DNA of 21,123 bases from Clostridiales bacterium (GCA_019421525.1 JAHZFC010000003.1:13794-34916), one strand, 5' to 3'. Counted from the first letter of the stretch, positions 14,436 to 20,758 are shown. Notes: generated by a model not told the origin, from the letters alone. Numbers and translations: made by a program.

Positions 14436-15231
14436 AGAGTTCGAGGCCGACCTGCTGGAGCGCATCCGGGAGGGGCGGCCCAAACGGCGGCCCCGGCCCC
14501 TGCGGACGGCCCTCATCGCGGCTTGTGTGTGTCTGGCGCTGGTGGGGACGGCGGTGGCGGCACAGGTCACGGGAGCGATCCCCATTTCCGGTTTTTTCAC
14601 CTGGTTGTCACACGTGGATGATGACGCTGCGGTCGGATATCAAGTGGAACGAAGCGGGGTGGGCGCGTCCCTGGATGATCTTTCCGATGAGGCGCTGGCA
14701 ATGTTGGAGGCCGACCCAAATTCTTATGTCTCTCTTTCCTTTACTTCCTGGGATGAGGCAGAGACTTTTTTGGGCCTGGATATCTATGCAAACCCTATGT
14801 TGGAGCGGGCGGAGCTGCACCGTTGCAGTGTCGATTATAGCGGCGGTGATGCCGATGGAATCTATATCCTCGCAGACACTTTCTATATTTGCCATCTCCA
14901 GGAGGGGCAAAACAGCCACGATGTCTCCATTGAAGTTGAGGTGGAAATCTATCAAGAGGGAATGGAACAGCACGGCTATCGTTTCCAATACGTGGACGGT
15001 ACGACCTTTACAGAAGAGACTTATGTTTCTCCCTCGGGGCTGGAGATGACCATCGTCCACTCCACGTTCGCGGACCCCCAACGGGGCGGCCCATATACCG
15101 CCCACGAAGCGTATTTCTATGTGGGCGGAGCCCAGTACCGTGTCCGCGCAATGGACCAGAAGGACCCGGAATATGGCTGGACTGCACTGAAGGAAGTATT
15201 GGACGCCTTTGAATTTGGCGACCTGACATAA
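14386..15231 (+). CDS. Probable membrane anti-sigma factor with extracytoplasmic domain
   Basis: This roughly 281-aa protein has a short charged cytoplasmic part (about 1-40), one membrane helix (41-60, TALIAACVCLALVGTAVAA) and an extracytoplasmic domain to the end. The N-terminal helix (RYRHMMEQVNMDEEFEADLLERI) resembles the sigma-binding helices of clostridial anti-sigma factors paired with ECF factors; there is no His-Cys zinc motif. The C-terminal part resembles DUF4367-type domains, which I state with low certainty. Three neighbouring starts are possible: GTG 14383, ATG 14386 and ATG 14389, all served by AGGAG at 14371-14375; a downstream ATG at 14428 would cut the helix. The extracytoplasmic part is visibly less GC-rich than the flanks. 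Role inferred from overlap with the sigma gene. Confidence 0.78.
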   Translation: MMEQRYRHMMEQVNMDEEFEADLLERIREGRPKRRPRPLRTALIAACVCLALVGTAVAAQVTGAIPISGFFTWLSHVDDDAAVGYQVERSGVGASLDDLSDEALAMLEADPNSYVSLSFTSWDEAETFLGLDIYANPMLERAELHRCSVDYSGGDADGIYILADTFYICHLQEGQNSHDVSIEVEVEIYQEGMEQHGYRFQYVDGTTFTEETYVSPSGLEMTIVHSTFADPQRGGPYTAHEAYFYVGGAQYRVRAMDQKDPEYGWTALKEVLDAFEFGDLT

Positions 15232-15245
15232 GGGCAAAAAATGAA

Positions 15246-15277
15246 AAGACCGGCGGGCTTCACAGCCCGCCGGTCTT
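15246..15277. terminator. Bidirectional terminator, anti-sigma / aminotransferase
   Basis: A perfect 14-bp stem (AAGACCGGCGGGCT with AGCCCGCCGGTCTT, loop TCAC) lies between two convergent stops. T-rich tracts follow on both strands (TTGTTGTTTT on plus; the left-hand A-run gives TTTTTT on minus). Confidence 0.9.
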
Positions 15278-15283
15278 GTTGTT

Positions 15284-16468
15284 TTACCGATAACTCTCCG
15301 CCAGCTCCTTGAACCTGGGCAGGGACCGCTCGATCATCTCCGTCTGGACGCAGAAGGCCAGCCGCACCCACCCCGGCGCGCCGAAGCCGGAGCCGGACAC
15401 CAGCAGCAGGTCAAACTGCTTGGCCCGCTCACTGAAGGCCCCGTCGTCCGGCTCCAGGGTCTTGAGGAACAGGTAGAAGGCCCCCTGGGGCTCCACACAG
15501 GTGTAGCCCATCTCCCGCAGGGAGGACACCAGCAGGCTGGCGTTCCGCTCGTACACCGACAGGTCGGAGGTGAGGGAGCAGCACGCCGCCGCCACCCGCT
15601 GGAACAGGCTGGGGGCGTTGACATAGCCCAGGCTCCGCCCCGCCCCGGCCACGGCGGCGTACACCTCGTCGTGGCCGGTCACCGCGGGGGGGACCAGCAC
15701 ATAGCCGATGCGCTCCCCCGGCAGGGACAGGGACTTGGAGAAGGAGTAGCACACGATGCAGTCCCGGTACACATGGGGCAGCCAGGACACGGAGCAGCCG
15801 CCGAACACGATCTCCCGGTAGGGCTCGTCCGCCACCAGGTAGATGGGGTGGCCGTATTCCCGGCTCTTGCGCTCCAGCACGCCGGCCGCCGCCTGGAGGG
15901 TGTCCGGGGTATACACCACGCCGGAGGGGTTGTTGGGGGAGTTGACCACCACCGCCTTGGTGTGCTCGGTGATGGCCGCCTCCAGGGCCGCGGGGTCGAT
16001 CTGGAGGGTGCTGGGGTCGGGCTGGACCACCTTCATGGGGCAGCCGGTGCCCTCGATGAACACCTGGTACTCGGGGAAGTAGGGGGCGATGACGATAAAC
16101 TCATCCCCCGGACAGGCCAGACCGTGGAACACGCAGCACAGGGCGGCGGCAGCCCCCACGGTGATGTACAGGTCGTCAGCGGACACCCCGGCCTGGAACC
16201 GGCGGTTCAGGTCAGCGGCTAGCAGGGAGCGGGCCCCGGCGTCCCCCTGGGCGCTGGTGTAGCCGTGGAGGGCGGTGGGGTCCTCTGTCTGGAGCAGGCG
16301 GATGGCCGTCTCGTTGACCTGGGGGGGTGGGGGAACGGAGGGGTTGCCGATGGAGAAGTCGAACACATTCTCCCGGCCCACCTGGGCGGCGCGCTGATTT
16401 CCGTATTCAAACAGCTCCCGGATCACCGAGCGGGCGGTGCCCAGCTGCTTCATGCGTTGGGATACCAT
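15284..16468 (-). CDS. Class I/II pyridoxal-phosphate aminotransferase
   Basis: This 394-aa fold-type I PLP enzyme has the expected motifs: NSPNNPSG with Asn180, DEPYREI with Asp214 and Tyr217, the Schiff-base Lys245 in YSFSKSLSLPGERIGY, and a C-terminal Arg in GWVR for the substrate carboxylate. The opening FDFSIGNPSVPPP is typical of aspartate/aromatic-type aminotransferases (AspB/PatA group). It transfers an amino group between an amino acid and a 2-oxoacid; which amino acid is not decidable. The ATG at 16468 follows AGGAGG with a spacer of about 9 nt. It forms a single-gene unit with its own promoter and a shared terminator. Confidence 0.93.
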   Translation of the reverse strand: MVSQRMKQLGTARSVIRELFEYGNQRAAQVGRENVFDFSIGNPSVPPPPQVNETAIRLLQTEDPTALHGYTSAQGDAGARSLLAADLNRRFQAGVSADDLYITVGAAAALCCVFHGLACPGDEFIVIAPYFPEYQVFIEGTGCPMKVVQPDPSTLQIDPAALEAAITEHTKAVVVNSPNNPSGVVYTPDTLQAAAGVLERKSREYGHPIYLVADEPYREIVFGGCSVSWLPHVYRDCIVCYSFSKSLSLPGERIGYVLVPPAVTGHDEVYAAVAGAGRSLGYVNAPSLFQRVAAACCSLTSDLSVYERNASLLVSSLREMGYTCVEPQGAFYLFLKTLEPDDGAFSERAKQFDLLLVSGSGFGAPGWVRLAFCVQTEMIERSLPRFKELAESYR

Positions 16469-16510
16469 GGGGATGACCTCCTGTGGGAAAGATTTTGACA
16501 GATATATGGT

Positions 16511-16539
16511 ATTATAGCACTTTGCCGTGATGAAGTAAA
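16511..16539 (-). promoter_or_regulatory. Promoter of the aminotransferase gene
   Basis: On the minus strand TTTACT (16539-16534) and TATAAT (16516-16511) are 17 nt apart. A GC hairpin of the repeat cluster begins right behind the -35. Confidence 0.75.
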
Positions 16540-16602
16540 GGGGGGCTCTTGCGCGCCCCCCAGCTCCCCCCTGGCGGGGGATCTGTCCGCCGACAGGCGG
16601 AC
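16540..16602. repeat. Cluster of three adjacent GC hairpins (R4)
   Basis: Three inverted repeats follow each other: GGGGGGC/GCCCCCC (16540-16561), TCCCCC/GGGGGA (16565-16581) and GTCCGCC/GGCGGAC with loop GACA (16585-16602). The composition and arrangement look like a dispersed intergenic repeat rather than a gene; a reading frame on the minus strand across it is not credible. Confidence 0.6.
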
Positions 16603-16620
16603 TGAGGGGGCAAGGTTTCG

Positions 16621-16720
16621 CCTTGCGGCGACCTACTTTCTGTACGCACAGAAAGTGCCCAAAACCAAAGGCTTCGCCTTTGGGACCAATTTACCAAAAA
16701 CCATTTCTTTTGACAGCAAC
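16621..16720 (-). repeat. Dispersed intergenic repeat, family R1, copy a
   Basis: The minus strand of this stretch aligns end to end with the plus strand of 17327-17430, including a 17-nt identical block GCTGTCAAAAGAAATGG (16717-16701). It has two hairpins: CCAAAGGC/GCCTTTGG (16665-16683) and ACTTTCTGT/ACAGAAAGT (16635-16656). Both stems are kept in the other copy through paired changes. Confidence 0.8.
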
Positions 16721-16770
16721 AGCAAGGGCGGGGCCCTTGCAACTCAATAAGGACGTCCCGCCCTCCGGGG

Positions 16771-16806
16771 GCCTACTTTTCGTCCGTGCGAAAAGTAGGC
16801 AAAAGC
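16771..16806 (-). repeat. Partial copy of the R1 repeat (3' hairpin only)
   Basis: GCCTACTTTTCG pairs with CGAAAAGTAGGC around a 6-nt loop (12-bp perfect stem, 16771-16800). Read on the minus strand, including the preceding GCTTTTG, it aligns with the second hairpin of R1 copy b (17386-17420), with paired changes in the stem. Confidence 0.65.
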
Positions 16807-16813
16807 ACGCTTA

Positions 16814-16882
16814 GAGGGTACGGCCCCGGATGAAGCTCCGGCCAGAGAGCGGCCGGACTCCATAGGGCCCGTACCCCCTAAG
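16814..16882. repeat. Large imperfect stem-loop
   Basis: GGGTACGG-CCC near 16816 pairs with GGGCCCGTACCC near 16865-16877 (one bulge), enclosing an inner CCGGCC/GGCCGG inverted repeat. It lies between the partial R1 copy and R2 copy B and may be a further module of the same repeat cluster. Confidence 0.45.
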
Positions 16883-16894
16883 GACCCCCCTCGT

Positions 16895-17004
16895 CCTCGC
16901 AAAGTCCGCTCCACTCCATTTCCGCCTGACGGCGAAAATTGCGTTCGCTTCCTTGCTCGTCCTCTCCCCACAAGACCCGCTTCGCTGGGCTCTTGCGGGG
17001 CCCC
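16895..17004 (-). repeat. Dispersed intergenic repeat, family R2, copy B
   Basis: The minus strand of this stretch aligns with the plus strand of 4171-4281. The hairpin here is CAAGA-CCC (plus 16971-16978) with GGG-C-TCTTG (16987-16995). Compared with copy A one A-T pair has become G-C, with both sides changed. Confidence 0.7.
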
Positions 17005-17310
17005 TGATCACGGGAGAGCCGGATAAGAAGTGCCACTGTCTATTTCCGGCGCTGAGGTGATCCGATACACTCTACCCCTAATTCCCGCTCACCGCTCTAT
17101 TGGCAGTTGTGGTAACATGCCCGGCCCTCGGGACACGCCTGCTTCCAGCAAGCGCCAGCACTAGGCGCTCTATCGGGGGGCTGCTGAGGGTGCCGTTCTG
17201 GTCGGCATCAGCGGCAGCGGCGCAGGGGTTCCAGTCAGTCCTAGTCACCACAGCGCCGGTCGTTGAGTGGTAGGTAGTAGACCATGGTATCGCGCTTTTC
17301 TTTGGCGGTC
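17005..17310. other. Non-coding stretch without recognised content
   Basis: About 300 nt between R2 copy B and R1 copy b. Stops occur in all frames on either strand apart from chance openings; I recognise no RNA family (no tRNA, tmRNA, SRP or RNase P signatures) and no clear transposon end. It holds small inverted repeats such as CCCG/CGGG near 17120-17132. Confidence 0.5.
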
Positions 17311-17318
17311 CGACACCG

Positions 17319-17430
17319 TTTCTTTTGGCGCTGTCAAAAGAAATGGGGTCGGGAAAAACACGATCCCAAGGGCGCCAGCCCTTGGCTTTTGCCTACTTTC
17401 TGCCCGCGCAGAAAGCAGGCCGCCGCCAGG
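17319..17430 (+). repeat. Dispersed intergenic repeat, family R1, copy b
   Basis: This copy lies in inverted orientation to 16621-16720. It carries the shared block GCTGTCAAAAGAAATGG (17330-17346) and the hairpins CCAAGGGC/GCCCTTGG (17366-17385) and CTTTCTGC/GCAGAAAG (around 17395-17415). A further 9-bp inverted repeat TTTCTTTTG/CAAAAGAAA (17319-17343) is present only in this copy. Confidence 0.8.
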
Positions 17431-17466
17431 CCCGGCTGGGCCTCCAAAGATGGCAAGGCCCTGCCC

Positions 17467-17504
17467 TTGCAGCCATGCCCGGTTTATGGTATCATCAGGA
17501 TACC
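17467..17504 (+). promoter_or_regulatory. Promoter and possible operator of the WYL regulator gene
   Basis: TTGCAG (17467-17472) and TATCAT (17490-17495) are 17 nt apart; TGG ahead of the -10 makes it an extended type. GGTATC-N5-GATACC (17488-17504) overlaps the -10, which is where an autorepressor would bind. Confidence 0.55.
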
Positions 17505-17538
17505 GCGAGATACGACACGACCGCAAGGGGGCCCCCAC

Positions 17539-18774
17539 ATGTCCGCCGACCGCCTGTTTCAAATGGTATATCTGCTGCTGGAGCACGGCAGGCTCACCGC
17601 CGGACAGCTGGCGGAAAAGCTGGAGGTATCGGTGCGCACCGTCTACCGGGACGTGGACGCCCTGTCCGCCGCCGGGGTGCCCATCTGCACCACCCAGGGT
17701 CAGGGGGGCGGCGTGTCCCTGATGGACGGCTTCGTGCTGGACCGGGCCGCCTTCACGGAAGAGGAGCAGTGCCAGCTGCTCTCCGCCCTGCGCGCCCTGC
17801 CCGCTGTGGGGGACGGCGCCGCCCTCACCAAGCTGTCCGCCCTGTTCCGCCAGGGCGGACAGGAGGGCTGGCTCCAGGTCCACCTGTCCCGCTGGGGGGA
17901 CTGCCACGGGGACGACGCCCTGTTCAACGCCCTGCGGCAGGCCATCCTGGGCCGGCGGGAGATCGCCTTCCGCTACGCCAGCTCCCAGGGGCTCACCCTG
18001 CCCCGCCGGGCCCTCCCCGCCCGGCTGGTGTACAAGGGCCAGGGGTGGTACCTCCAGGCCCTGGACCTGGACCGGGAGGACTACCGCACCTTCCGGCTGA
18101 CCCGGATCCTGGATCTCACGGTCACTGACCGGCAGTTCCACCGCCAGCTATCTCCCCCGGACATCGACTTTGACGGAGAGATCCCGCCCCTGTTCCGTCT
18201 GGAGTGCGTCCTGCGCTTCTCCCCCGCCCTGGCCTGGCGGGTATACGACGAATTTGACCGGGACTGCGTCACCACCCTGGCCGACGGGCGGCTGGAGGTC
18301 CGAGCGGTGTTCCCGGAGGACCAGTGGCTGTACGGCTATCTTCTGAGCTTCGGCGCCGGGGTGGAGATCGTGGCGCCGGATGACCTGCGCCGGCGCATGG
18401 CCCTGCTGGGCCGGGAAATTTACCAGGTCCACGGGGAACCTGACACACCCTGTCAGGTTTGCTGTGGTACCATGGGACCATCCAAACAAAAGGAGGTCCC
18501 AACTATGAAAGACCTAAGCACGAACTTCTGCCAGTCCTGCGGCATGCCCCTCGCTGGAGCCAGCCAGCATGGCACCGAGGCCGACGGCACTCTGAGCCCC
18601 GACTACTGCGCCTACTGCTACCAGCAGGGACGGTTCGTGGGCGACATGACCATGGAGGAGATGATCGACTTCTGCACCCCCCACATGGTCCAGGCAAACA
18701 CGGGTATGACGGAGCAGCAGGCCCGGGAGCAGATGTATCGCTTCTTCCCCCAGCTCAAGCGCTGGCGGAAATGA
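17539..18774 (+). CDS. WYL-domain transcriptional regulator, in frame with a zinc ribbon
   Basis: The first 300 or so residues are a complete WYL-type regulator: an N-terminal winged helix (residues 1-60, with LAEKLEVSVRTVYRDVDAL as the helix-turn-helix), a WYL domain (about 135-205, GWYLQALDLDREDYRTFRLTRI) and a C-terminal WCX-like part to about 300. Typical members stop here at 300-320 aa. In this sequence there is no stop: the frame continues through a 20-residue linker (about 303-322) into a zinc-ribbon protein beginning at Met323, for 411 aa in all. The linker DNA holds a dyad, promoter-like elements and a ribosome site, so the zinc ribbon is probably also made alone. The start at 17539 has only AAGGGGG ahead of it. 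WYL regulators sense ligands such as nucleic acid or nucleotides; the target is probably the nested gene. Confidence 0.85.
   Translation: MSADRLFQMVYLLLEHGRLTAGQLAEKLEVSVRTVYRDVDALSAAGVPICTTQGQGGGVSLMDGFVLDRAAFTEEEQCQLLSALRALPAVGDGAALTKLSALFRQGGQEGWLQVHLSRWGDCHGDDALFNALRQAILGRREIAFRYASSQGLTLPRRALPARLVYKGQGWYLQALDLDREDYRTFRLTRILDLTVTDRQFHRQLSPPDIDFDGEIPPLFRLECVLRFSPALAWRVYDEFDRDCVTTLADGRLEVRAVFPEDQWLYGYLLSFGAGVEIVAPDDLRRRMALLGREIYQVHGEPDTPCQVCCGTMGPSKQKEVPTMKDLSTNFCQSCGMPLAGASQHGTEADGTLSPDYCAYCYQQGRFVGDMTMEEMIDFCTPHMVQANTGMTEQQAREQMYRFFPQLKRWRK
18437..18459. promoter_or_regulatory. Perfect dyad inside the 3' end of the WYL frame
   Basis: AACCTGACA and TGTCAGGTT form a perfect 9-bp inverted repeat with a 5-nt centre (CACCC). 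It sits where the -35 region of a promoter for the zinc-ribbon gene would be: an extended -10 TGGTACCAT follows at 18465-18473. A regulator binding here could replace the missing -35. Confidence 0.6.
18505..18774 (+). CDS. Putative zinc-ribbon protein (nested in the WYL frame)
   Basis: This 89-aa protein has two Cys pairs, Cys9/Cys12 (NFCQSCGMPL) and Cys35/Cys38 (DYCAYCYQQG), forming a zinc ribbon like those of the putative zinc-ribbon family (Pfam zf-ribbon_2 type), followed by a helical part (MTMEEMIDFCTPHMV... to the end). Such small proteins are often encoded beside regulators in Clostridia; function is unknown. AAAAGGAGGT at 18488-18497 with an ideal spacer gives strong independent initiation at 18505, even though the upstream WYL frame runs through with no stop. 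It is therefore a nested gene in the same frame, or the C-terminal domain of a fusion, or both. Confidence 0.85.
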   Translation: MKDLSTNFCQSCGMPLAGASQHGTEADGTLSPDYCAYCYQQGRFVGDMTMEEMIDFCTPHMVQANTGMTEQQAREQMYRFFPQLKRWRK

Positions 18775-18801
18775 GATCATTCCCCTGCTGCAAAATTTCA
18801 C

Positions 18802-18852
18802 AGACAGCAAGTGGCCCTCCCCGGCTGTGCCGGGGAGGGCCACTTGCTGTCT
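18802..18852. terminator. Very long perfect hairpin after the zinc-ribbon gene
   Basis: A 24-bp stem without mismatch (18802-18825 with 18829-18852) closes a 3-nt loop TGT; the arms begin AGACAGCAAG and end CTTGCTGTCT. It lies 28 nt after the stop codon. No T-run follows on plus (CCATACAT), so it is an atypical terminator or a palindromic element. Confidence 0.65.
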
Positions 18853-18898
18853 CCATACATGTGCGATCGGGTGAGATCGTTTCCAATTTCATGCAGAT

Positions 18899-18919
18899 TT
18901 TTTAATATAATATTAAAAA
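18899..18919. promoter_or_regulatory. 21-bp A/T-only palindrome upstream of the hemolysin III gene
   Basis: TTTTTAATAT-A-ATATTAAAAA is a perfect palindrome 21 nt upstream of the -35 element. In a GC-rich genome this stands out; it may act as an UP element or as a site for an A/T-preferring DNA-binding protein. Confidence 0.5.
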
Positions 18920-18940
18920 TGATATTTCGTCGTTTTTCTC

Positions 18941-18969
18941 TTGATATTATGTGGTCCTGGTGTTATACT
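18941..18969 (+). promoter_or_regulatory. Promoter of the hemolysin III gene
   Basis: TTGATA (18941-18946) and TATACT (18964-18969) are spaced by 17 nt and lie about 35 nt upstream of the start codon. Both are 5/6 matches. Confidence 0.8.
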
Positions 18970-19003
18970 ATCCATGACAATACACCGGAAAGGAGGAGCC
19001 TCC

Positions 19004-19738
19004 ATGGAATATGCCGTGACTCCCGATCCCTTTGAACTCTCCCCTGTCCGCCGCAGACGCGCCCGCCCCCAGGAGAAGGGCCGGGACCCCTACGACGGCC
19101 TGCGCCCCTGGTCGGCCATCACCCACGGCATCGGCGCGGTGCTGGCCCTGATCGGTACGGTGCTGCTGATGGTCCAGGCAGCCCTCCAGGGGGGCGACCC
19201 CTGGAAGCTGGTGTCCTTTGCCATCTACGGGGCGTCTATGGTCGGGCTGTACACTGCCTCCACCCTGTACCACTGCGTGAATACCTCGGTCCGGGGCCGG
19301 ATCAACCTGCGCAAATATGACCATACCTCTATTTATTTCCTCATCGCCGGCACTTATACCCCCGTCTGCCTCACCGCCCTGCGGGGCCCCTGGGGCTGGT
19401 CCCTGTTTGGGGTCATCTGGGGCCTGACGGTGGCCGGGGTGTTCATGAGCCTGTTTTGGATCAACTGCCCCCGGGCGCTGACCGCCACCATCTACATCGC
19501 CATGGGCTGGCTGGCGGTGATCGCCATCTGGCCGCTGTGGAACGCGGTGGGCTTTGCCGGGCTGTTCTGGCTGCTGCTGGGGGGCGTGCTGTACACTGTT
19601 GGCGGCGTGCTCTACGCCCTGAAGTGGCCCGGCCGGAACAATCCCCGCTTCGGCTGCCACGAGATCTTCCATGTGTTCATCCTGCTGGGCTCCATCGCCC
19701 ACTTTTTGATGATCTGCCTGGTGATCCTGCCGTACTGA
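19004..19738 (+). CDS. Hemolysin III / PAQR family membrane protein
   Basis: This 244-aa protein has a cytoplasmic N-terminus of about 35 residues and seven hydrophobic segments, the PAQR/HlyIII topology. The conserved residues are in place: His90 in STLYH, Asp106-His107 in KYDHTSIY with the following LIAGTYTP, and the C-terminal HEIFHVFILLGSIAHF with His219, His223 and His233, which in the family bind zinc. Despite the name, bacterial members are membrane hydrolase-like or stress-linked proteins rather than proven toxins. AAAGGAGGAG ahead of the ATG at 19004 fixes the start. It is a single-gene unit with a good promoter and an A/T palindrome upstream. Confidence 0.93.
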   Translation: MEYAVTPDPFELSPVRRRRARPQEKGRDPYDGLRPWSAITHGIGAVLALIGTVLLMVQAALQGGDPWKLVSFAIYGASMVGLYTASTLYHCVNTSVRGRINLRKYDHTSIYFLIAGTYTPVCLTALRGPWGWSLFGVIWGLTVAGVFMSLFWINCPRALTATIYIAMGWLAVIAIWPLWNAVGFAGLFWLLLGGVLYTVGGVLYALKWPGRNNPRFGCHEIFHVFILLGSIAHFLMICLVILPY

Positions 19739-19835
19739 AGGCCGCCGCTCCCTTTTTCAGCCCGTTTTACTTTACGCAGGGCGCCGCTCCTCACCGCGTG
19801 CGGGCGCAGATCGTACAGCCGCGTTTTGATATGCT

Positions 19836-19881
19836 CCCTTTCTGACAGACGGTCCCATTTCCCGCCGCCTGTCAGAAAGGG
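19836..19881 (+). terminator. Inverted repeat after the hemolysin III gene
   Basis: CCCTTTCTGACAG and CTGTCAGAAAGGG form a perfect 13-bp stem around a 20-nt loop, followed by GGCATTTTATG. It is the likely end of the hemolysin III transcript, though the loop is large and the distance from the stop (about 100 nt) is long. Confidence 0.55.
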
Positions 19882-19961
19882 GGCATTTTATGTCCCATAG
19901 GCAAAGACGGGTGGTGCTGCGCCGATGGAAAATCATAAGTTCTGCCGCGCTGGATAAAAAG

Positions 19962-19989
19962 CGGCCGGCAGCCCTTGGGCTGCCGGCCG
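19962..19989 (-). terminator. Terminator of the V-type ATPase operon
   Basis: CGGCCGGCAGCC pairs with GGCTGCCGGCCG (12-13 bp, tight loop), and on the minus strand the stem is followed by CTTTTTATCC. A second, weaker hairpin (TTTCTCTCTGA/TCAGGGAGAAA, 20003-20031, one T-G pair) lies between it and the subunit D stop. The remainder of the 19739-20062 gap shows no gene. Confidence 0.8.
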
Positions 19990-20062
19990 GAACGATCATA
20001 CGTTTCTCTCTGATCTCCTGTCAGGGAGAAATCCAGATGTGCCGCTGTCCTTGACGGCGCTT

Positions 20063-20755
20063 TTATTTTGCACGGAAGTCCCGCAGGGCCTGCTCATCCC
20101 TGGCCCGCTGCTCCTCCAGCGACTGCTCCAGCAGCATATCCTTGACCTTCATCAGGCGGGTGGTGGTAGCCCGGTCGTTCTCATCCAGCTTCATGGTGAT
20201 ATACCGGATGGCCTCCTCCGTCTGAGGGATGACCACATATTCCAGGGCGTTGACCCGGCGGCGGGTCTTTTCGATCTCCTCGGCCATGAGCTGGGCGGTC
20301 TTTTCGATCTGGGCCAGCTGGAGCATGGACTGGAACACGTCTCCCAGGGCCGCCACCGCGTCATCCAGCTCGCCGGAGGTGGCGGCGAAGCCGTAGGGGA
20401 AGATGTCCCCCGCGTCGTCGGTACGGGTCTTGTAGTGGTAGACCGGCACCTTGACGCTCATGACGTTGCGGAAGGTCATATCCAGCTCCACCCCCTGCTT
20501 GGGGTACATGAGAGCCTGCTCCAGGGCCTTGCCGCTCATGAGGGCGGAGGCCACGGTGAAGGAGCCGTGGACCCGCATCAGCTCCTCCTCCACCCGGGAG
20601 CGGAGGGTGCGCACCTCACGGACCGTGTCCAGGAACTGCTTCATCAGCTCGTCCCGCTTGTCCTTGAGCAGCTTGTGGCCCCGCTGGGCGGTCTTGAGCT
20701 TGCCCTTGAGCCGGGTCAGCTCCATCCGGGTGGGGGTGGTGACGGTGACAGCCAT
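20063..20755 (-). CDS. atpD: V-type ATP synthase subunit D
   Basis: This 230-aa protein is the central-stalk subunit D of a V/A-type ATPase, the rotor shaft that links the catalytic A3B3 head to the membrane ring. The opening (TPTRMELTRLKGKLKTAQRG) is the family signature, and the protein is mostly long helices at both ends that form a coiled coil, with a middle segment that is less regular. Length is near the usual 205-230 aa. The stop of subunit B lies 3 nt upstream of its ATG at 20755, with a GGAGGGGTG ribosome site within the end of that gene. It is the last gene of the operon, followed by a terminator. In gut anaerobes such pumps usually move Na+ or H+ with ATP hydrolysis or synthesis. 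Confidence 0.96.
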   Translation of the reverse strand: MAVTVTTPTRMELTRLKGKLKTAQRGHKLLKDKRDELMKQFLDTVREVRTLRSRVEEELMRVHGSFTVASALMSGKALEQALMYPKQGVELDMTFRNVMSVKVPVYHYKTRTDDAGDIFPYGFAATSGELDDAVAALGDVFQSMLQLAQIEKTAQLMAEEIEKTRRRVNALEYVVIPQTEEAIRYITMKLDENDRATTTRLMKVKDMLLEQSLEEQRARDEQALRDFRAK

Positions 20756-20758
20756 GGC

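Noticed and set aside
16744..17011. Minus-strand frames of 66-75 aa in the repeat cluster.
   Set aside because: They translate palindromic repeats, lack ribosome sites and show no domain.
16540..17430. A CRISPR array in the repeat-rich region.
   Set aside because: Repeats are not evenly spaced, differ in orientation and have no uniform spacers; no cas genes are nearby.
17284..17538. Extension of the WYL regulator back to 17284.
   Set aside because: It would translate repeat R1 and the promoter region; the helix-turn-helix domain begins normally at 17539.
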